The notes under the pieces: generated by a model | Databases searched by the model: none | The model's input: only the letters and a program-made list of their open reading frames with translations | What the model was told of the DNA's origin: nothing | Assembly (NCBI RefSeq): GCF_003952225.1 | Contig: NZ_CP034437.1 | Location: 62,001 to 126,000 of the forward strand | DNA from: Paenibacillus albus | GTDB lineage: Bacteria > Bacillota > Bacilli > Paenibacillales > Paenibacillaceae | Reading direction: 5' to 3' | Length of the DNA stretch: 64,000 nt | Shown here: positions 50,477-59,239 of the stretch, piece after piece | Layout: the number at the start of each line of letters is the position of its first letter | Numbering within the stretch: the first letter of the stretch is position 1 | Made by a program: the position numbers and the translations under genes

Positions 50477-51889
50477 ATGCGAAAAATCGCGATTATCGGA
50501 GCAGGAAGCATCGTATTTTGCAAAACATTAATCCTCGACATTATGGCGACCAAGGACCTCGAAGACACGGAGTTTGTCCTGATGGCACCGTCGACGTCGA
50601 AGACGACGCAGGTGAAAGCTTTTGCCGATAAGGTGATTGCCCATAACGGGCTGAAGTCGAAGGTGTCCATCACGACAGACCGTCGTGAAGCGCTCCGCGA
50701 TGCGAACTACGTTATCGCTTCCTTCCAGATCGGCGGCGTTGACTTGTTCGAGAAGGATTACAAGATTCCGCTTTCTTACGGCGTTGACCAATGTATCGGC
50801 GATACGCTCGGGCCTGGCGGCGTGTTCCGTGCGCTTCGCAGCATTCCAGTCATTCTGGATGTGGCTCGCGATATGGAAGAGCTTTGCCCGGACGCAACGC
50901 TGCTGAACTACGTCAATCCGATGGCGATGGTCTGCTGGGCGCTTGGCGAGACGAAGATCAAGTATGTGGGTCTGTGCCACGGCGTGCAGACGACGCTTGA
51001 CCTCATCTCCGGCTATGTCGGCGTACCGAAGCATGAGATCGACTACGTCTCCGCGGGCATTAACCATATGGGCTGGTTCACGAAGCTGACGCATAAAGGG
51101 CAGGATCTCTACCCGATTCTGCGCGAGAAATTCGAGGAGCCGGAATTCTACGTCAATGAGAAGGTGCGCGGTGAAGTGTTCCGCCACTTCGGCTATTTCA
51201 TGACGGAATCGACCGGACATCTGTCCGAATACGTGCCTTGGTTCCGAAGCAGCCAGCAGGCGCTTGACCTCTATTGCGACGAGCCGTCCTTCGGTGGCGA
51301 AAGCGGCGCGTACTACAAGTGGTGCACCTACGTGGCCGATAAGTATAGGGAGAAAGATGTGCTTGCAGGTGAATCCGCCGAGCTGCCGCCACGCAGCGTG
51401 GAATACTGCGCGTATATTATCGAAGCGCTGGAAACAGGCCGCACCTTCAAGTTCAGCGGCAACCTGCGCAACAACGGCATGATCTCCAACCTGCCGGAGG
51501 ATTGCTGCGCAGAAGGGCTCGTCTTTGCAGATCGGGGCGGCCTGCACCGTACGATCAACGGCGACCTGCCGCCGCAGTGCGCGGCGCTTAATATGACGAA
51601 CATCAACGTCCAGCGCCTAACTGTTCTTGCGGCGAAGTCGGGCGATCCAGAGACGGTCGTGCAAGCAATCGCGCTCGATCCGCTCACGTCCTCCGTGCTG
51701 ACGCTGAAGCAAATCCGCGACATGGTCACAGAGATGCTGATTGCCCAGCAGGAGTACCTGCCGCAATTCGAGGGCAGACTGCCGCGTCCAACGCCGACGA
51801 TCAACATCCCGGCGAACGTCCAGCGCGCCGAAGTACCGATCGATCCGGCTCTTGCTGTGTATTCGAGGTTCGGCGAGCTCGCGAAGTAA
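50477..51889 (+). CDS. Family 4 glycosidase (MelA/AglA-like)
   Basis: 470 residues. The NAD-binding motif is IAIIGAGSIVF, then FQIGGVDLFEKDYKIP. The Mn-binding Cys167 is in LCHGVQTT and His197 in AGINHMGW, as in alpha-galactosidase/alpha-glucuronidase-type GH4. GH4 enzymes need NAD and Mn(II) and cleave by oxidation at C3 and elimination, accepting alpha- or beta-glycosides. The CHGVQ sequence favours the MelA group, but the sugar is not certain. AAGGAG precedes the ATG. It is the last gene of the operon controlled by the divergent AraC-type regulator. Confidence 0.85.
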   Translation: MRKIAIIGAGSIVFCKTLILDIMATKDLEDTEFVLMAPSTSKTTQVKAFADKVIAHNGLKSKVSITTDRREALRDANYVIASFQIGGVDLFEKDYKIPLSYGVDQCIGDTLGPGGVFRALRSIPVILDVARDMEELCPDATLLNYVNPMAMVCWALGETKIKYVGLCHGVQTTLDLISGYVGVPKHEIDYVSAGINHMGWFTKLTHKGQDLYPILREKFEEPEFYVNEKVRGEVFRHFGYFMTESTGHLSEYVPWFRSSQQALDLYCDEPSFGGESGAYYKWCTYVADKYREKDVLAGESAELPPRSVEYCAYIIEALETGRTFKFSGNLRNNGMISNLPEDCCAEGLVFADRGGLHRTINGDLPPQCAALNMTNINVQRLTVLAAKSGDPETVVQAIALDPLTSSVLTLKQIRDMVTEMLIAQQEYLPQFEGRLPRPTPTINIPANVQRAEVPIDPALAVYSRFGELAK

Positions 51890-52061
51890 ACCGTTCATGC
51901 TGTTAAAAGCCTTGCTGCACCCGCTAATTAATGGCGGTGCGGCAGGGCTTTCTCTTTTGTTAAGAGATAGTAAACCACTCGATACGATAAACAATAACTC
52001 AGTAATCGCCGATAACTTGTAATAGCGAGGCATGTCACAGCAGCAGAAGGAGGAGTCGATC

Positions 52062-52238
52062 GTGGACATAGAAGCGCTATCCATATCATTGAGCCAAAGC
52101 AACCTTATGCAAAGTGTCGGCATCGGCGTGCTTAAGATAGCAAAAGAATCGTCGGAACAGCAAGGCCAGATGTTGGTGCAAATGATGGAGCGCAGCGTGA
52201 CGCCGAACCTAGGCGGCAATCTGGACATTCGCGTGTAA
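52062..52238 (+). CDS. YjfB-family small protein
   Basis: 58 residues from a GTG start set by AAGGAGGAG 7 nt upstream. The sequence DIEALSISLSQSNLMQSVGI ... NLDIRV matches the putative motility protein YjfB family: a short amphipathic helix pair rich in Gln, Ser and Met. In Bacillus it is linked to the motility regulon, but its function is unclear. It is monocistronic with its own terminator. Confidence 0.7.
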   Translation: MDIEALSISLSQSNLMQSVGIGVLKIAKESSEQQGQMLVQMMERSVTPNLGGNLDIRV

Positions 52239-52242
52239 GGTG

Positions 52243-52273
52243 AACTCGCGGCTGATCGTGGCCGCGAGTTTTT
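52243..52273 (+). terminator. Terminator of the yjfB-like gene
   Basis: AACTCGCGGC/GCCGCGAGTT stem followed by TTT. Confidence 0.85.
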
Positions 52274-52335
52274 CATTGGGTAGCCGGGATGCGGAGCCAA
52301 TTCACGCGGATTATTCCTCATGCTCTGATCAACGC

Positions 52336-52369
52336 AAAAAAAGCGCGAGGACCCCAAAGTCCCCGCGCT
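52336..52369 (-). terminator. Terminator of pepD
   Basis: AGCGCGGGGAC/GTCCTCGCGCT stem (one mismatch) with TTTTTTTG tail on the minus strand. Confidence 0.85.
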
Positions 52370-52376
52370 CTTCAGC

Positions 52377-53858
52377 TTATTTCAATTCACGCATAACGTC
52401 TTGCAGGAATTCCCATGTCCGCTCCACCGACGAAATCGAGACATGCTCCTCCGGCGTGTGGAAATTGTACATGTTCGGGCCGTAGGAAATGGCGTCGAGA
52501 TGCGGCATTTTCTCAATAAGGACGCCGCATTCGAGTCCCGCATGGATCGCCTTAACCTGGAGCGGCTTATCGTACTTACGTGCGTACACCGCTTCGAACA
52601 CCTCGCGAAGCTTCGAATCCGACCGGTATGGCCAGCCCGGAAAATAATGATCGTGCCGGAACGTCACGCCAACCGCTTCCGCGAGCGTCTCCATTCCCTG
52701 CAATACCGCATCCAGCTGCGAGCGATGCGAGCTGCGCACAAGGCTCTCGAACACGACCGCGTCTTCTTTGATCGAGATCACGCCGATATTCGTCGACGTC
52801 CGAACGAGATTCTCAATCGCCTTGTTCATGCTGAGAACGCCGTTTGGCATAAGAGCCAGCAAGCGAATAACGAGCAGCTTCGTCTCTTCCGACAGCCAGC
52901 GCGTCGCAGCCCCAGCTCCACTCTCGGCTGCCCCAATCGTCACTTTCACGCCTGGGTCCGCAGCTTCGAACTCATCCTTATAAATCCGGTTAAACTCTGC
53001 AATGCGCGCTTCAGCAGCCGCAAGCTCTTCCGCCGTCAGACGCACAGTCGCCTCCGACTCGCGAGGAATTGCGTTCACCTTCATGCCGCCTGCGATGCTC
53101 ACCAGGTCAAAAGCGGCATGACGCCGCAGATCATCCAGCACACGGCCGAGCAGCTTATTCGCATTCCCGCGTTCGCGGATAATATCGTCGCCGGAGTGGC
53201 CGCCCGTCAGACCTTCCACCGCAATGGCATACGCCGATCGGCCATCCGCTGCCTCTGCGCTCTTCCAAACAATCGGCACCGTATGGAACACCGAAGCTCC
53301 ACCTGCACTGCTTACGAACACAACGCCTTCGCGGTCGGAATCGAAGTTGATCATCATTTGTCCGCTCAGCTTGGAAGCATCAATATTCTCTGCTCCCGCC
53401 ATGCTCGTCTCTTCCTCCGTCGTCAGCAGAATCTCCAGCGCCGGATGCGCCATCTCCGCCGAGTCCATCAGCGCCATGGAGAACGCAACGCCGATACCAT
53501 TATCGGCACCAAGCGTCGTGCCCTGCGCGTAGATCATATCCCCGTCAAGCTTGAAGCGAATCGGATCCTTGGTGAAATCATGCTGCGTCGATTTATTTTT
53601 CTCGCAGACCATGTCCAGATGTCCTTGAAAAATAACCGTCTTCGCCTCTTCGTACCCCTTCGCAGCCGGCTTCTTAATTATGAGATTATATCGTTCATCC
53701 TGTATCGCCGTGCAGCCGCGCTCTTCCGCGAACCTCGCTACGTAGTCACTGATTGCTTTCTCGTTGCCCGATCCCCGCGGGATCTTCGACAATTGCTCGA
53801 AGAATTGCAGCACCTTGCAATCGCCCGTGTATACTTTGCCTGCTTGTTCCTTACTCAT
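52377..53858 (-). CDS. pepD: Aminoacyl-histidine dipeptidase PepD (M20C)
   Basis: 493 residues of the M20 metallopeptidase family. Zinc-site residues are His80 and Asp82 in FQGHLDMVCEK, Asp in TLGADNGIGVAFSMAL, and the Glu pair in LLTTEEETSMAGA. A dimerisation domain is inserted in the middle and the final ligand His is in LECGVLIEK-EEHVSISS. Length matches PepD, which splits Xaa-His and other dipeptides in the cytoplasm. The ATG follows AGGAGG by 8 nt. It is monocistronic with its own terminator. Confidence 0.9.
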   Translation of the reverse strand: MSKEQAGKVYTGDCKVLQFFEQLSKIPRGSGNEKAISDYVARFAEERGCTAIQDERYNLIIKKPAAKGYEEAKTVIFQGHLDMVCEKNKSTQHDFTKDPIRFKLDGDMIYAQGTTLGADNGIGVAFSMALMDSAEMAHPALEILLTTEEETSMAGAENIDASKLSGQMMINFDSDREGVVFVSSAGGASVFHTVPIVWKSAEAADGRSAYAIAVEGLTGGHSGDDIIRERGNANKLLGRVLDDLRRHAAFDLVSIAGGMKVNAIPRESEATVRLTAEELAAAEARIAEFNRIYKDEFEAADPGVKVTIGAAESGAGAATRWLSEETKLLVIRLLALMPNGVLSMNKAIENLVRTSTNIGVISIKEDAVVFESLVRSSHRSQLDAVLQGMETLAEAVGVTFRHDHYFPGWPYRSDSKLREVFEAVYARKYDKPLQVKAIHAGLECGVLIEKMPHLDAISYGPNMYNFHTPEEHVSISSVERTWEFLQDVMRELK

Positions 53859-53967
53859 ACGCACATCCTCCTAAAGCCCAGCCTTCTCATATCAACTAGC
53901 TATACGCAAGTAGTGTACATCATGCGAGGAGCCAAAATCCAGCATCCACTCGGGTGCAGCCACATGA

Positions 53968-54495
53968 TTAGTTAATACGAGTTCCAAACTTGCTCATCAA
54001 TTCTTGCGAAATACGAGTCGCTTCTTCGCGATCCTTCGCAGGAGCCGTTATCATGAATCCGTCTGACTGCGTCCAATGTTTATTCTCATCATTCGATAAT
54101 GCAATCGTGAACCGAGTAAAATCATCGTTAATATACGCAGCGCCATAGAAGTAAATATTCGGAACGATCGTTCCGTTCTTGCCCGAAACACTATAAAAGG
54201 AGACTACTGAAGCAAAATTTTCCCCTGAGTACAGCAGCTGTAAGTCGTCGCGCCCCTTTGGGATCTGCGGCACCTTCGCTCCCGTGATGTCAATTGTGCC
54301 TCTAAAGCTTTTATGGCCGTTTATATGATTTCGCAGCTTTCCGCTGAGATGTACCTTTACATCCCCGATAATGCCCTCTTGCCCTAATTGATAATAAACG
54401 CCGTCCAATGTTTTGTTATAGTGTTTGGGCGTGAAGTACCAAATTGCAGATGCTGCCAGCAACAGCACTAGGATGAATAGCATTTTGAGCTTCAT
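53968..54495 (-). CDS. Membrane-anchored or secreted protein of unknown function
   Basis: 175 residues. An N-terminal hydrophobic segment (MLFILVLLLAASAIWYF) serves as signal anchor. The rest is a soluble, beta-rich domain (LQLLYSGENFASVVSFYSV, IYFYGAAYINDDFTRFTIAL). I do not recognise a family. AAAGGAGGA precedes the ATG. It is monocistronic. Confidence 0.7.
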   Translation of the reverse strand: MKLKMLFILVLLLAASAIWYFTPKHYNKTLDGVYYQLGQEGIIGDVKVHLSGKLRNHINGHKSFRGTIDITGAKVPQIPKGRDDLQLLYSGENFASVVSFYSVSGKNGTIVPNIYFYGAAYINDDFTRFTIALSNDENKHWTQSDGFMITAPAKDREEATRISQELMSKFGTRIN

Positions 54496-54565
54496 AGAAT
54501 CCTCCTTTCCGCAGTGCTTATGAACCAGTTTTCTCCTTATTTTACATGAAAATCACCTGTACGAA

Positions 54566-54591
54566 AAAGACGCGCCGCGCGGCGCGTCTTT
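54566..54591. terminator. Bidirectional GC-rich palindromic terminator
   Basis: AAAGACGCGCC/GGCGCGTCTTT around a CGCG centre, with T residues on the minus strand beyond it; it ends the YiaA/B-like transcript. Confidence 0.8.
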
Positions 54592-54608
54592 CTACTTTGT
54601 GAAACTCG

Positions 54609-55151
54609 CTAGTTCACGCTCTCGTCCACTGCATCCGGCCCGCTGTGCAGCTTATCTTCCTCATTGTCGCGAATAGTCTTCTGCAGCACGAGGCAGGACA
54701 CAATCAGGAACGCGCCGCCGATGGCGTAATAGCCTTTTACCGAGAACGGCTCTTCAAGATTGAATACGCCGATATATTCCGCCAGAATCGCGAGTACGAA
54801 GCCGGCCCACGAGAGGAATGTAAAAGCGGACGTATTTCTGCGGCGGTAACCCGCGTTGAAGGTTTGCAGGTAGTTATCCTCATCGTTGTCCCTCGCCACC
54901 TTTTGCAGCAAGAACGAGGTTACGATGAGCAGGATCGCCGACACCGCGTAGTAGCCTTGAACGGACAGCGACTCCTTTAGCGTGTAAATCCCTCCAAACT
55001 CGAATCCGCATGCCAGCACAAAAGCTGCCCAAGCCATGAACGTATATGTCGGTGTATTGCGGCGGCGGTAAAATTGCATTCTATTGCGAAGCGGTGCCCC
55101 TGTCCCAGCACCAGTTGCAGTTGTTATTGTTGTCGTCGATTCGGTCATCAT
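54609..55151 (-). CDS. Tandem YiaA/YiaB two-helix-domain membrane protein
   Basis: 180 residues with two copies of the YiaAB two-helix domain. Each has FYRRRNTPTYTFMAWAAFVL- or GYRRRNTSAFTFLSWAGFVL-like segments, then SVQGYYAVSAILLIVTSF or SVKGYYAIGGAFLIVSC, and ends QK(V/T)xRDN(D/E)ED. Four membrane helices result. The N-terminal tail is Thr/Ala/Gly-rich. The family function is unknown. GGGGAGGA precedes the ATG. Confidence 0.8.
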   Translation of the reverse strand: MMTESTTTITTATGAGTGAPLRNRMQFYRRRNTPTYTFMAWAAFVLACGFEFGGIYTLKESLSVQGYYAVSAILLIVTSFLLQKVARDNDEDNYLQTFNAGYRRRNTSAFTFLSWAGFVLAILAEYIGVFNLEEPFSVKGYYAIGGAFLIVSCLVLQKTIRDNEEDKLHSGPDAVDESVN

Positions 55152-55377
55152 CTCTAAAGTCCTCCCCTGCAGCCTCTCGCGGCTGCTTCGTTATGACTTT
55201 ATTGTAAGGCCGACTCTACAATCGCATAAGTACTATCTTCTCCTAGTACCTGGTCACAGGCGCCTGCCGCAGTTACTGCTCGAATGTCAATTGTCTCCAA
55301 CATTTTGAAAGTTCAAAACAGGAGATCACATAACTGGTTAATTATGTTAAAATAATCACTCAAAGGAGGCCGTATAT

Positions 55378-55839
55378 ATGGAATCCATTACTCATGTCAT
55401 TAAAAACCCTTCCGGGCTGCGACTCATCACTGTAACGGCGGTGTCGAGTTCGTATTTTTTGTTCAACTTGGTACGATCAGCTAATGAGAAAAGAGGGCTT
55501 GAGTCTATAATCTCGGCGGCGATTCCTCTCCTGCTATACTTATCCCTTCTGATAGCAGCTTGGTACAGGGCACGCCGTTCACCGACTGAGTTGACGCTAA
55601 TCGGCAATCAGATACTCATAAACGGAGTCACAGTAGATGCCGAGCAGATAAAGGTCATTTACAAGAGAGGCTATCTTTGGCCTCTCATCGGTATTAAGCC
55701 TTACGGTGCACGGATTGTACCGCTTGCGTTGTGCTTTCATTTTGTGGGGGACAAAGATCAGGGATGCTCCGAACTGGCACAATGGGCAGCTCGGAATAAC
55801 GTGAAGATGGTGAATAAGCCCTTTATGCGTTGGATATGA
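55378..55839 (+). CDS. Small membrane protein of unknown function
   Basis: 153 residues with two N-terminal membrane helices (ITVTAVSSSYFLFNLV, IPLLLYLSLLIAAWY) and a soluble C-terminal domain (GNQILINGVTVDAEQIKVIY) that resembles a bacterial PH-like domain. AAAGGAGGCC precedes the ATG. Its 3' end overlaps the convergent P-loop gene by 17 bp. No family is claimed. Confidence 0.7.
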   Translation: MESITHVIKNPSGLRLITVTAVSSSYFLFNLVRSANEKRGLESIISAAIPLLLYLSLLIAAWYRARRSPTELTLIGNQILINGVTVDAEQIKVIYKRGYLWPLIGIKPYGARIVPLALCFHFVGDKDQGCSELAQWAARNNVKMVNKPFMRWI

Positions 55840-56638
55840 GGCGTGGAGCAATCACCTCAACCATTCTCCTAAAAACCTCGTCCCAGTCCCGATTAACATT
55901 ATTAATCGTAAAGGCCGGCAAAGGCATTCGTTCAAGCAGCTGCAATTCGATCTGCTTGCGCTTCTCCATGAAGCTAATATTATCCTCCGTTGCATAATGG
56001 GGCTTTGAACGAACGGAGGAAATCCAAGTCTGCTGCTCCCGCACGCTCGGCTGAGCCAAATAAATCAGCACCGGGTCCAATGCGGCAATCTTATCGGCGA
56101 TTCTTCGGATGTGCTGCTCGATTTGCACGTCGTCAGCTTGATAATGCTTCAGCAGATCATGAATCTGATGCTGAAGGAACACTGCTTCCAGCACGCAGAC
56201 ATCGTCCGTGGCGCTGACTCGCTCGGCGAATCGCGACCAATGCCGCTCGATTGCGTGAGTAAACTCCGACAACGTTGCTACAGGTGAATCCGTCCAGCAG
56301 AGCTCGCGAGCCTTTAGCTCGGCACGGAGCGCTTCCGACTCCGGCTCGTTAAACGCCGTTACATCTCGATAAGGAATCAAATAGTTATGGTCACCACTAA
56401 TCGCCCGCGAGCGAATCTCTTCAGCCACACTTGGATAGCGCTCCAGAAGCTCTGCATACTCCTCCTCCCGGAAGAAAGCATGCCAGTTCAAGCTCACGGG
56501 ATGCCCCTTGGCACCTTCATCATAAAAGTGTGAAGAGATGCCTTGCTGCTGCAAATAGCGATGCAGTCGTTCCGCTAACGTTGACTTCCCCGTACCGCAC
56601 AAGCCTTCGACCAAGATCAACTTGCCATTCTTTTGCAT
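55823..56638 (-). CDS. P-loop kinase-like protein
   Basis: 271 residues. Walker A is LVEGLCGTGKSTLAERL at the N-terminus, followed by a thymidylate-kinase-like fold (AHDV-type region VCVLEAVFLQHQIHDLL) and a lid region rich in Arg/Lys. It probably phosphorylates a small molecule; the substrate is unknown. AAGGAGAA precedes the ATG. It is 23 nt downstream of the DUF5071 gene and may be co-transcribed. Confidence 0.75.
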   Translation of the reverse strand: MQKNGKLILVEGLCGTGKSTLAERLHRYLQQQGISSHFYDEGAKGHPVSLNWHAFFREEEYAELLERYPSVAEEIRSRAISGDHNYLIPYRDVTAFNEPESEALRAELKARELCWTDSPVATLSEFTHAIERHWSRFAERVSATDDVCVLEAVFLQHQIHDLLKHYQADDVQIEQHIRRIADKIAALDPVLIYLAQPSVREQQTWISSVRSKPHYATEDNISFMEKRKQIELQLLERMPLPAFTINNVNRDWDEVFRRMVEVIAPRLISNA

Positions 56639-56661
56639 GCGGGATTCTCCTTATGGGCGTA

Positions 56662-57072
56662 TTATTCTAGCTTCTCGAAATAAGTTTCGTATATCTCTCT
56701 AGCAGCAATATCAATTTCACACCAGGTTTCATTGTAAGTAGGGTTGTCTATAACTCTTCGTAAATCGAGCGCGATTATCCCTCTAACTTCACTAGGTAAT
56801 TTAGGGATAAGATATCGTATACATGAATACTGCCATCCTTCATCACCACTTTTTAGTACCATCTGAATATATGGAATGATATCTTCCGGTTTGAAACTTG
56901 CGAGTATTATGCATAGTTCTTTCGCAATCGGCCAATTGATATCTTGAATCCACTCAAACAATTCACTAAGGATCGGTTGAAGGTTCGTTTGAGTTGGATC
57001 AACAGCCTTTAATTTCGCTAACGTTCCGACATCAAATTTATCTTTTGGAATCAATTCTTCAATTAGGAACAT
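56662..57072 (-). CDS. DUF5071-like helical-repeat protein
   Basis: 136 residues, all-helical. ELFEWIQDINWPIAKELC, GDEGWQYSCIRYLIPKLP and NPTYNETWCEIDIAAREIYETYFE match the DUF5071 pattern (leucine-rich helices, conserved D-NWP and a WxY segment). Its AT content is clearly higher than its neighbours, which suggests recent transfer. Proteins of this family often sit as stand-alone immunity-like or HEAT-like modules; the role is unknown. AGGAGGCG precedes the ATG. Confidence 0.75.
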   Translation of the reverse strand: MFLIEELIPKDKFDVGTLAKLKAVDPTQTNLQPILSELFEWIQDINWPIAKELCIILASFKPEDIIPYIQMVLKSGDEGWQYSCIRYLIPKLPSEVRGIIALDLRRVIDNPTYNETWCEIDIAAREIYETYFEKLE

Positions 57073-57155
57073 TAAATCGCCTCCTAACTGCGTCTAACAC
57101 GTACTTAATTATAATTATTTTATGTCTTAAGCAGATAGCAGAAAAGCAGCCTGTG

Positions 57156-57344
57156 CTGAGAGTTTGATTTCAAGACTCTCTGAGTAGAATCGCAGCGATT
57201 TGCGAACTGAGAGTACTGTTTTCAGACTCTCGTGGTGTAGTAACTTTCATTTCGGCCGACCTTAAGCGCTGAGAGTCCCATTTCACGACTCTCAGCACAA
57301 AATCGCTGCGATTTGCGAACTGAGAGTATTGTTTTCCGGCTCTC
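57156..57344. repeat. Four CTGAGAGT-N11-ACTCTC dyads at 51/62/51-bp spacing
   Basis: Dyads start at 57156, 57207, 57269 and 57320; each has an 11-bp centre rich in T. The linkers between the first pair and the second pair both hold a sequence like AATCGC(A/T)GCGATTTGCGAA. The element lies in a 380-bp gap between the DUF5071 gene and the terminator of the third importer. The single dyad at 20553 belongs to the same family. Confidence 0.9.
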
Positions 57345-57379
57345 GAGGTGCATCGGTCTGCTCCAACCGCCGCAAACAC

Positions 57380-57419
57380 AAAATAGACCAAGCCGCCAAT
57401 TCAAGCGGCCTGGTCTATT
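57380..57419 (-). terminator. Terminator of the third sugar-importer operon
   Basis: AATAGACCAGGCCGC/GCGGCTTGGTCTATT stem with a TTTTGTGTTT tail on the minus strand, 33 nt after the binding-protein stop codon. Confidence 0.8.
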
Positions 57420-57451
57420 CTACTAATCCTCAACTTGCAATCAACCTCGTA

Positions 57452-59173
57452 TTACCAGCCGATATCGTCACGTGCTGCAGCTTTTTCGCTAACATAAGCA
57501 GCCATGTCATCTACGCCAGCGGATTTAAACTTGTCTTGAATGCCGTGCAGAATCTTCAGCGCTTCGGCGTCGGATTTCGCGTAGCAAGCTTTGCGGAATT
57601 CTTCGTCAAAGTTCAAGCTAGCTGTTTTATCACGGAAATCTTGGTATTTCGGCCAATCTCTTTCCAAGTAAGTTGCGCTGACTTTATCGATGATTTGGAT
57701 CGGCAATCTCTTCGAGTAGCTTGCTTCAAGCTTCTCCCATTGCGTCTTCTGATCATCCGGAATCGGCCATGTAACTTCAGAGGAGAATGCGCCCATGAAG
57801 CTGCCGGAGAGATAGTTAAGACCTTCGTCACGCTTCACATCCGGGTTATCGTCGAATTGCTTCTTCACGTCTGCAACCCACGTAGGCTTGCCATCTGTCA
57901 TCGTGTAATCTTTGCCTTCGATGCCCCAGTAAGCAAGCAGGCGGCCTTCGTCACTGTTCAAGTAGTCGATAAGACGCAGTGCTGCATCTGGATCTTTGAT
58001 CTTCGCGCTCAGGAAGATAACCGGGAAGCCGGAACGACCTGGCTTCTCAACTTGCGTTACAATGTTGCCGCTCTTATTCTTCATTGGTCCAAGCAGCTCG
58101 TATTGCATGTCTGGATTGGATTTATAAAGCGTTTTTTGCAATTCGCCGATCATGCTTTGAGCGCCGAATACAGCTAGCTTACCTGTAGCGAGCTTCTCAT
58201 TCGCAGTTGTATCCGTGTTACTGAATGCTTCTGGATCAAAGAGACCGTTTGTGATCAGCTTTCTCATATACAATAGGCGAGCTTCTTGATCTTTGGATTG
58301 TGTCCAGTGGATCAGCTTGCCATCTTCCTCACGGAAGTCAGAGATGTTGTAATCGGACCAGCCGGATAGGAATTGGCTATAGTCCCAACCATTGTGCATC
58401 GTACCGGAAGGAATGACCGGCTTGCCGCTAATATCTTTGAAATTGCCGGCTTTGATTTTGGTTAGCAGATCTGCAAGCTTCTCTTCCGTGTCGATATCGG
58501 CAGCATTCACGTTCAACGCTTTCAAGATATCACCACGTGCATAGAGGCCATAGTTCCAGTTATGAATACTCTCCGGCGTGCCATCCGGCGTCTGCATCGG
58601 AATGACATATTGCTTGCCTTCAAGGTCAGGGCTGTTCAGGTCGAACTCTGCAAAATCCTTCGCTACGCCTTGCGTCATCAGTTTCTTCACGTTCGGATAT
58701 TTATCCAGATAAGGGGTTAAATCGAGAAGCTGGCCTTCCATAGCCGCTTTCTTGATGACTTGTCCTTCTCCGCCTGTCGTTGACCAGTACGGCGCGTTTA
58801 CGATATCCGGAACCGTATCCGAAGCGAAGATCGTGTTCAGTTTTTCAACTTCGCTTGTTGTGATTGATTCCAGTTTTAACGATACGCCGGTTTTCTCTTT
58901 AACCGCTTTAGCCACGGGATTGTTTTCCTGATCCTGTGGAAAGCCCGCTCCACCGCCGTTCCAAGCGCTGAGGAAGCTTAATGTAGCCTCTTTCGGTGCC
59001 GATGAATCGTTTTTCCCCGCGTTTGCGTTCGTGGAGTTCGTAGTGTTAGCAGCTCCCGAGTTCGCATTCGTACCCGAATCATTGTTGTTTCCACCACATG
59101 CCGTTACGGACAACGCAATCATCGGGATGGCAAGCGTCAAGCTAAGAGAACTTTTTAATCTGGTCTTACGCAT
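57452..59173 (-). CDS. LplA-like sugar-binding lipoprotein
   Basis: 573 residues, the longer LplA/YtcQ class. Lipobox ALSVTACGGN, Asn/Ser/Thr linker, then a family 1 binding domain (LSFLSAWNGGGAGFP, KLNTIFASDTVPDIVNAPYW, GKQYVIPMQTPDGTPESIH). It is the last gene of the importer operon and ends at a terminator. AAAGGGG precedes the ATG. Relatives bind pectin- or xylan-derived oligosaccharides; the ligand here is unknown. The conserved GH2 gene upstream on the same strand may share it. Confidence 0.9.
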   Translation of the reverse strand: MRKTRLKSSLSLTLAIPMIALSVTACGGNNNDSGTNANSGAANTTNSTNANAGKNDSSAPKEATLSFLSAWNGGGAGFPQDQENNPVAKAVKEKTGVSLKLESITTSEVEKLNTIFASDTVPDIVNAPYWSTTGGEGQVIKKAAMEGQLLDLTPYLDKYPNVKKLMTQGVAKDFAEFDLNSPDLEGKQYVIPMQTPDGTPESIHNWNYGLYARGDILKALNVNAADIDTEEKLADLLTKIKAGNFKDISGKPVIPSGTMHNGWDYSQFLSGWSDYNISDFREEDGKLIHWTQSKDQEARLLYMRKLITNGLFDPEAFSNTDTTANEKLATGKLAVFGAQSMIGELQKTLYKSNPDMQYELLGPMKNKSGNIVTQVEKPGRSGFPVIFLSAKIKDPDAALRLIDYLNSDEGRLLAYWGIEGKDYTMTDGKPTWVADVKKQFDDNPDVKRDEGLNYLSGSFMGAFSSEVTWPIPDDQKTQWEKLEASYSKRLPIQIIDKVSATYLERDWPKYQDFRDKTASLNFDEEFRKACYAKSDAEALKILHGIQDKFKSAGVDDMAAYVSEKAAARDDIGW

Positions 59174-59239
59174 TTGACAAGCCCCTTTCTGTTGCTAATT
59201 TTTTTATATATAAAAGGCACTGCCTCTTATATTCGGCTA

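Noticed and set aside
55823-55839. Overlap of convergent genes as evidence that one is false
   Set aside because: Both have strong ribosome sites and coherent sequences; a 17-bp tail-to-tail overlap is ordinary.
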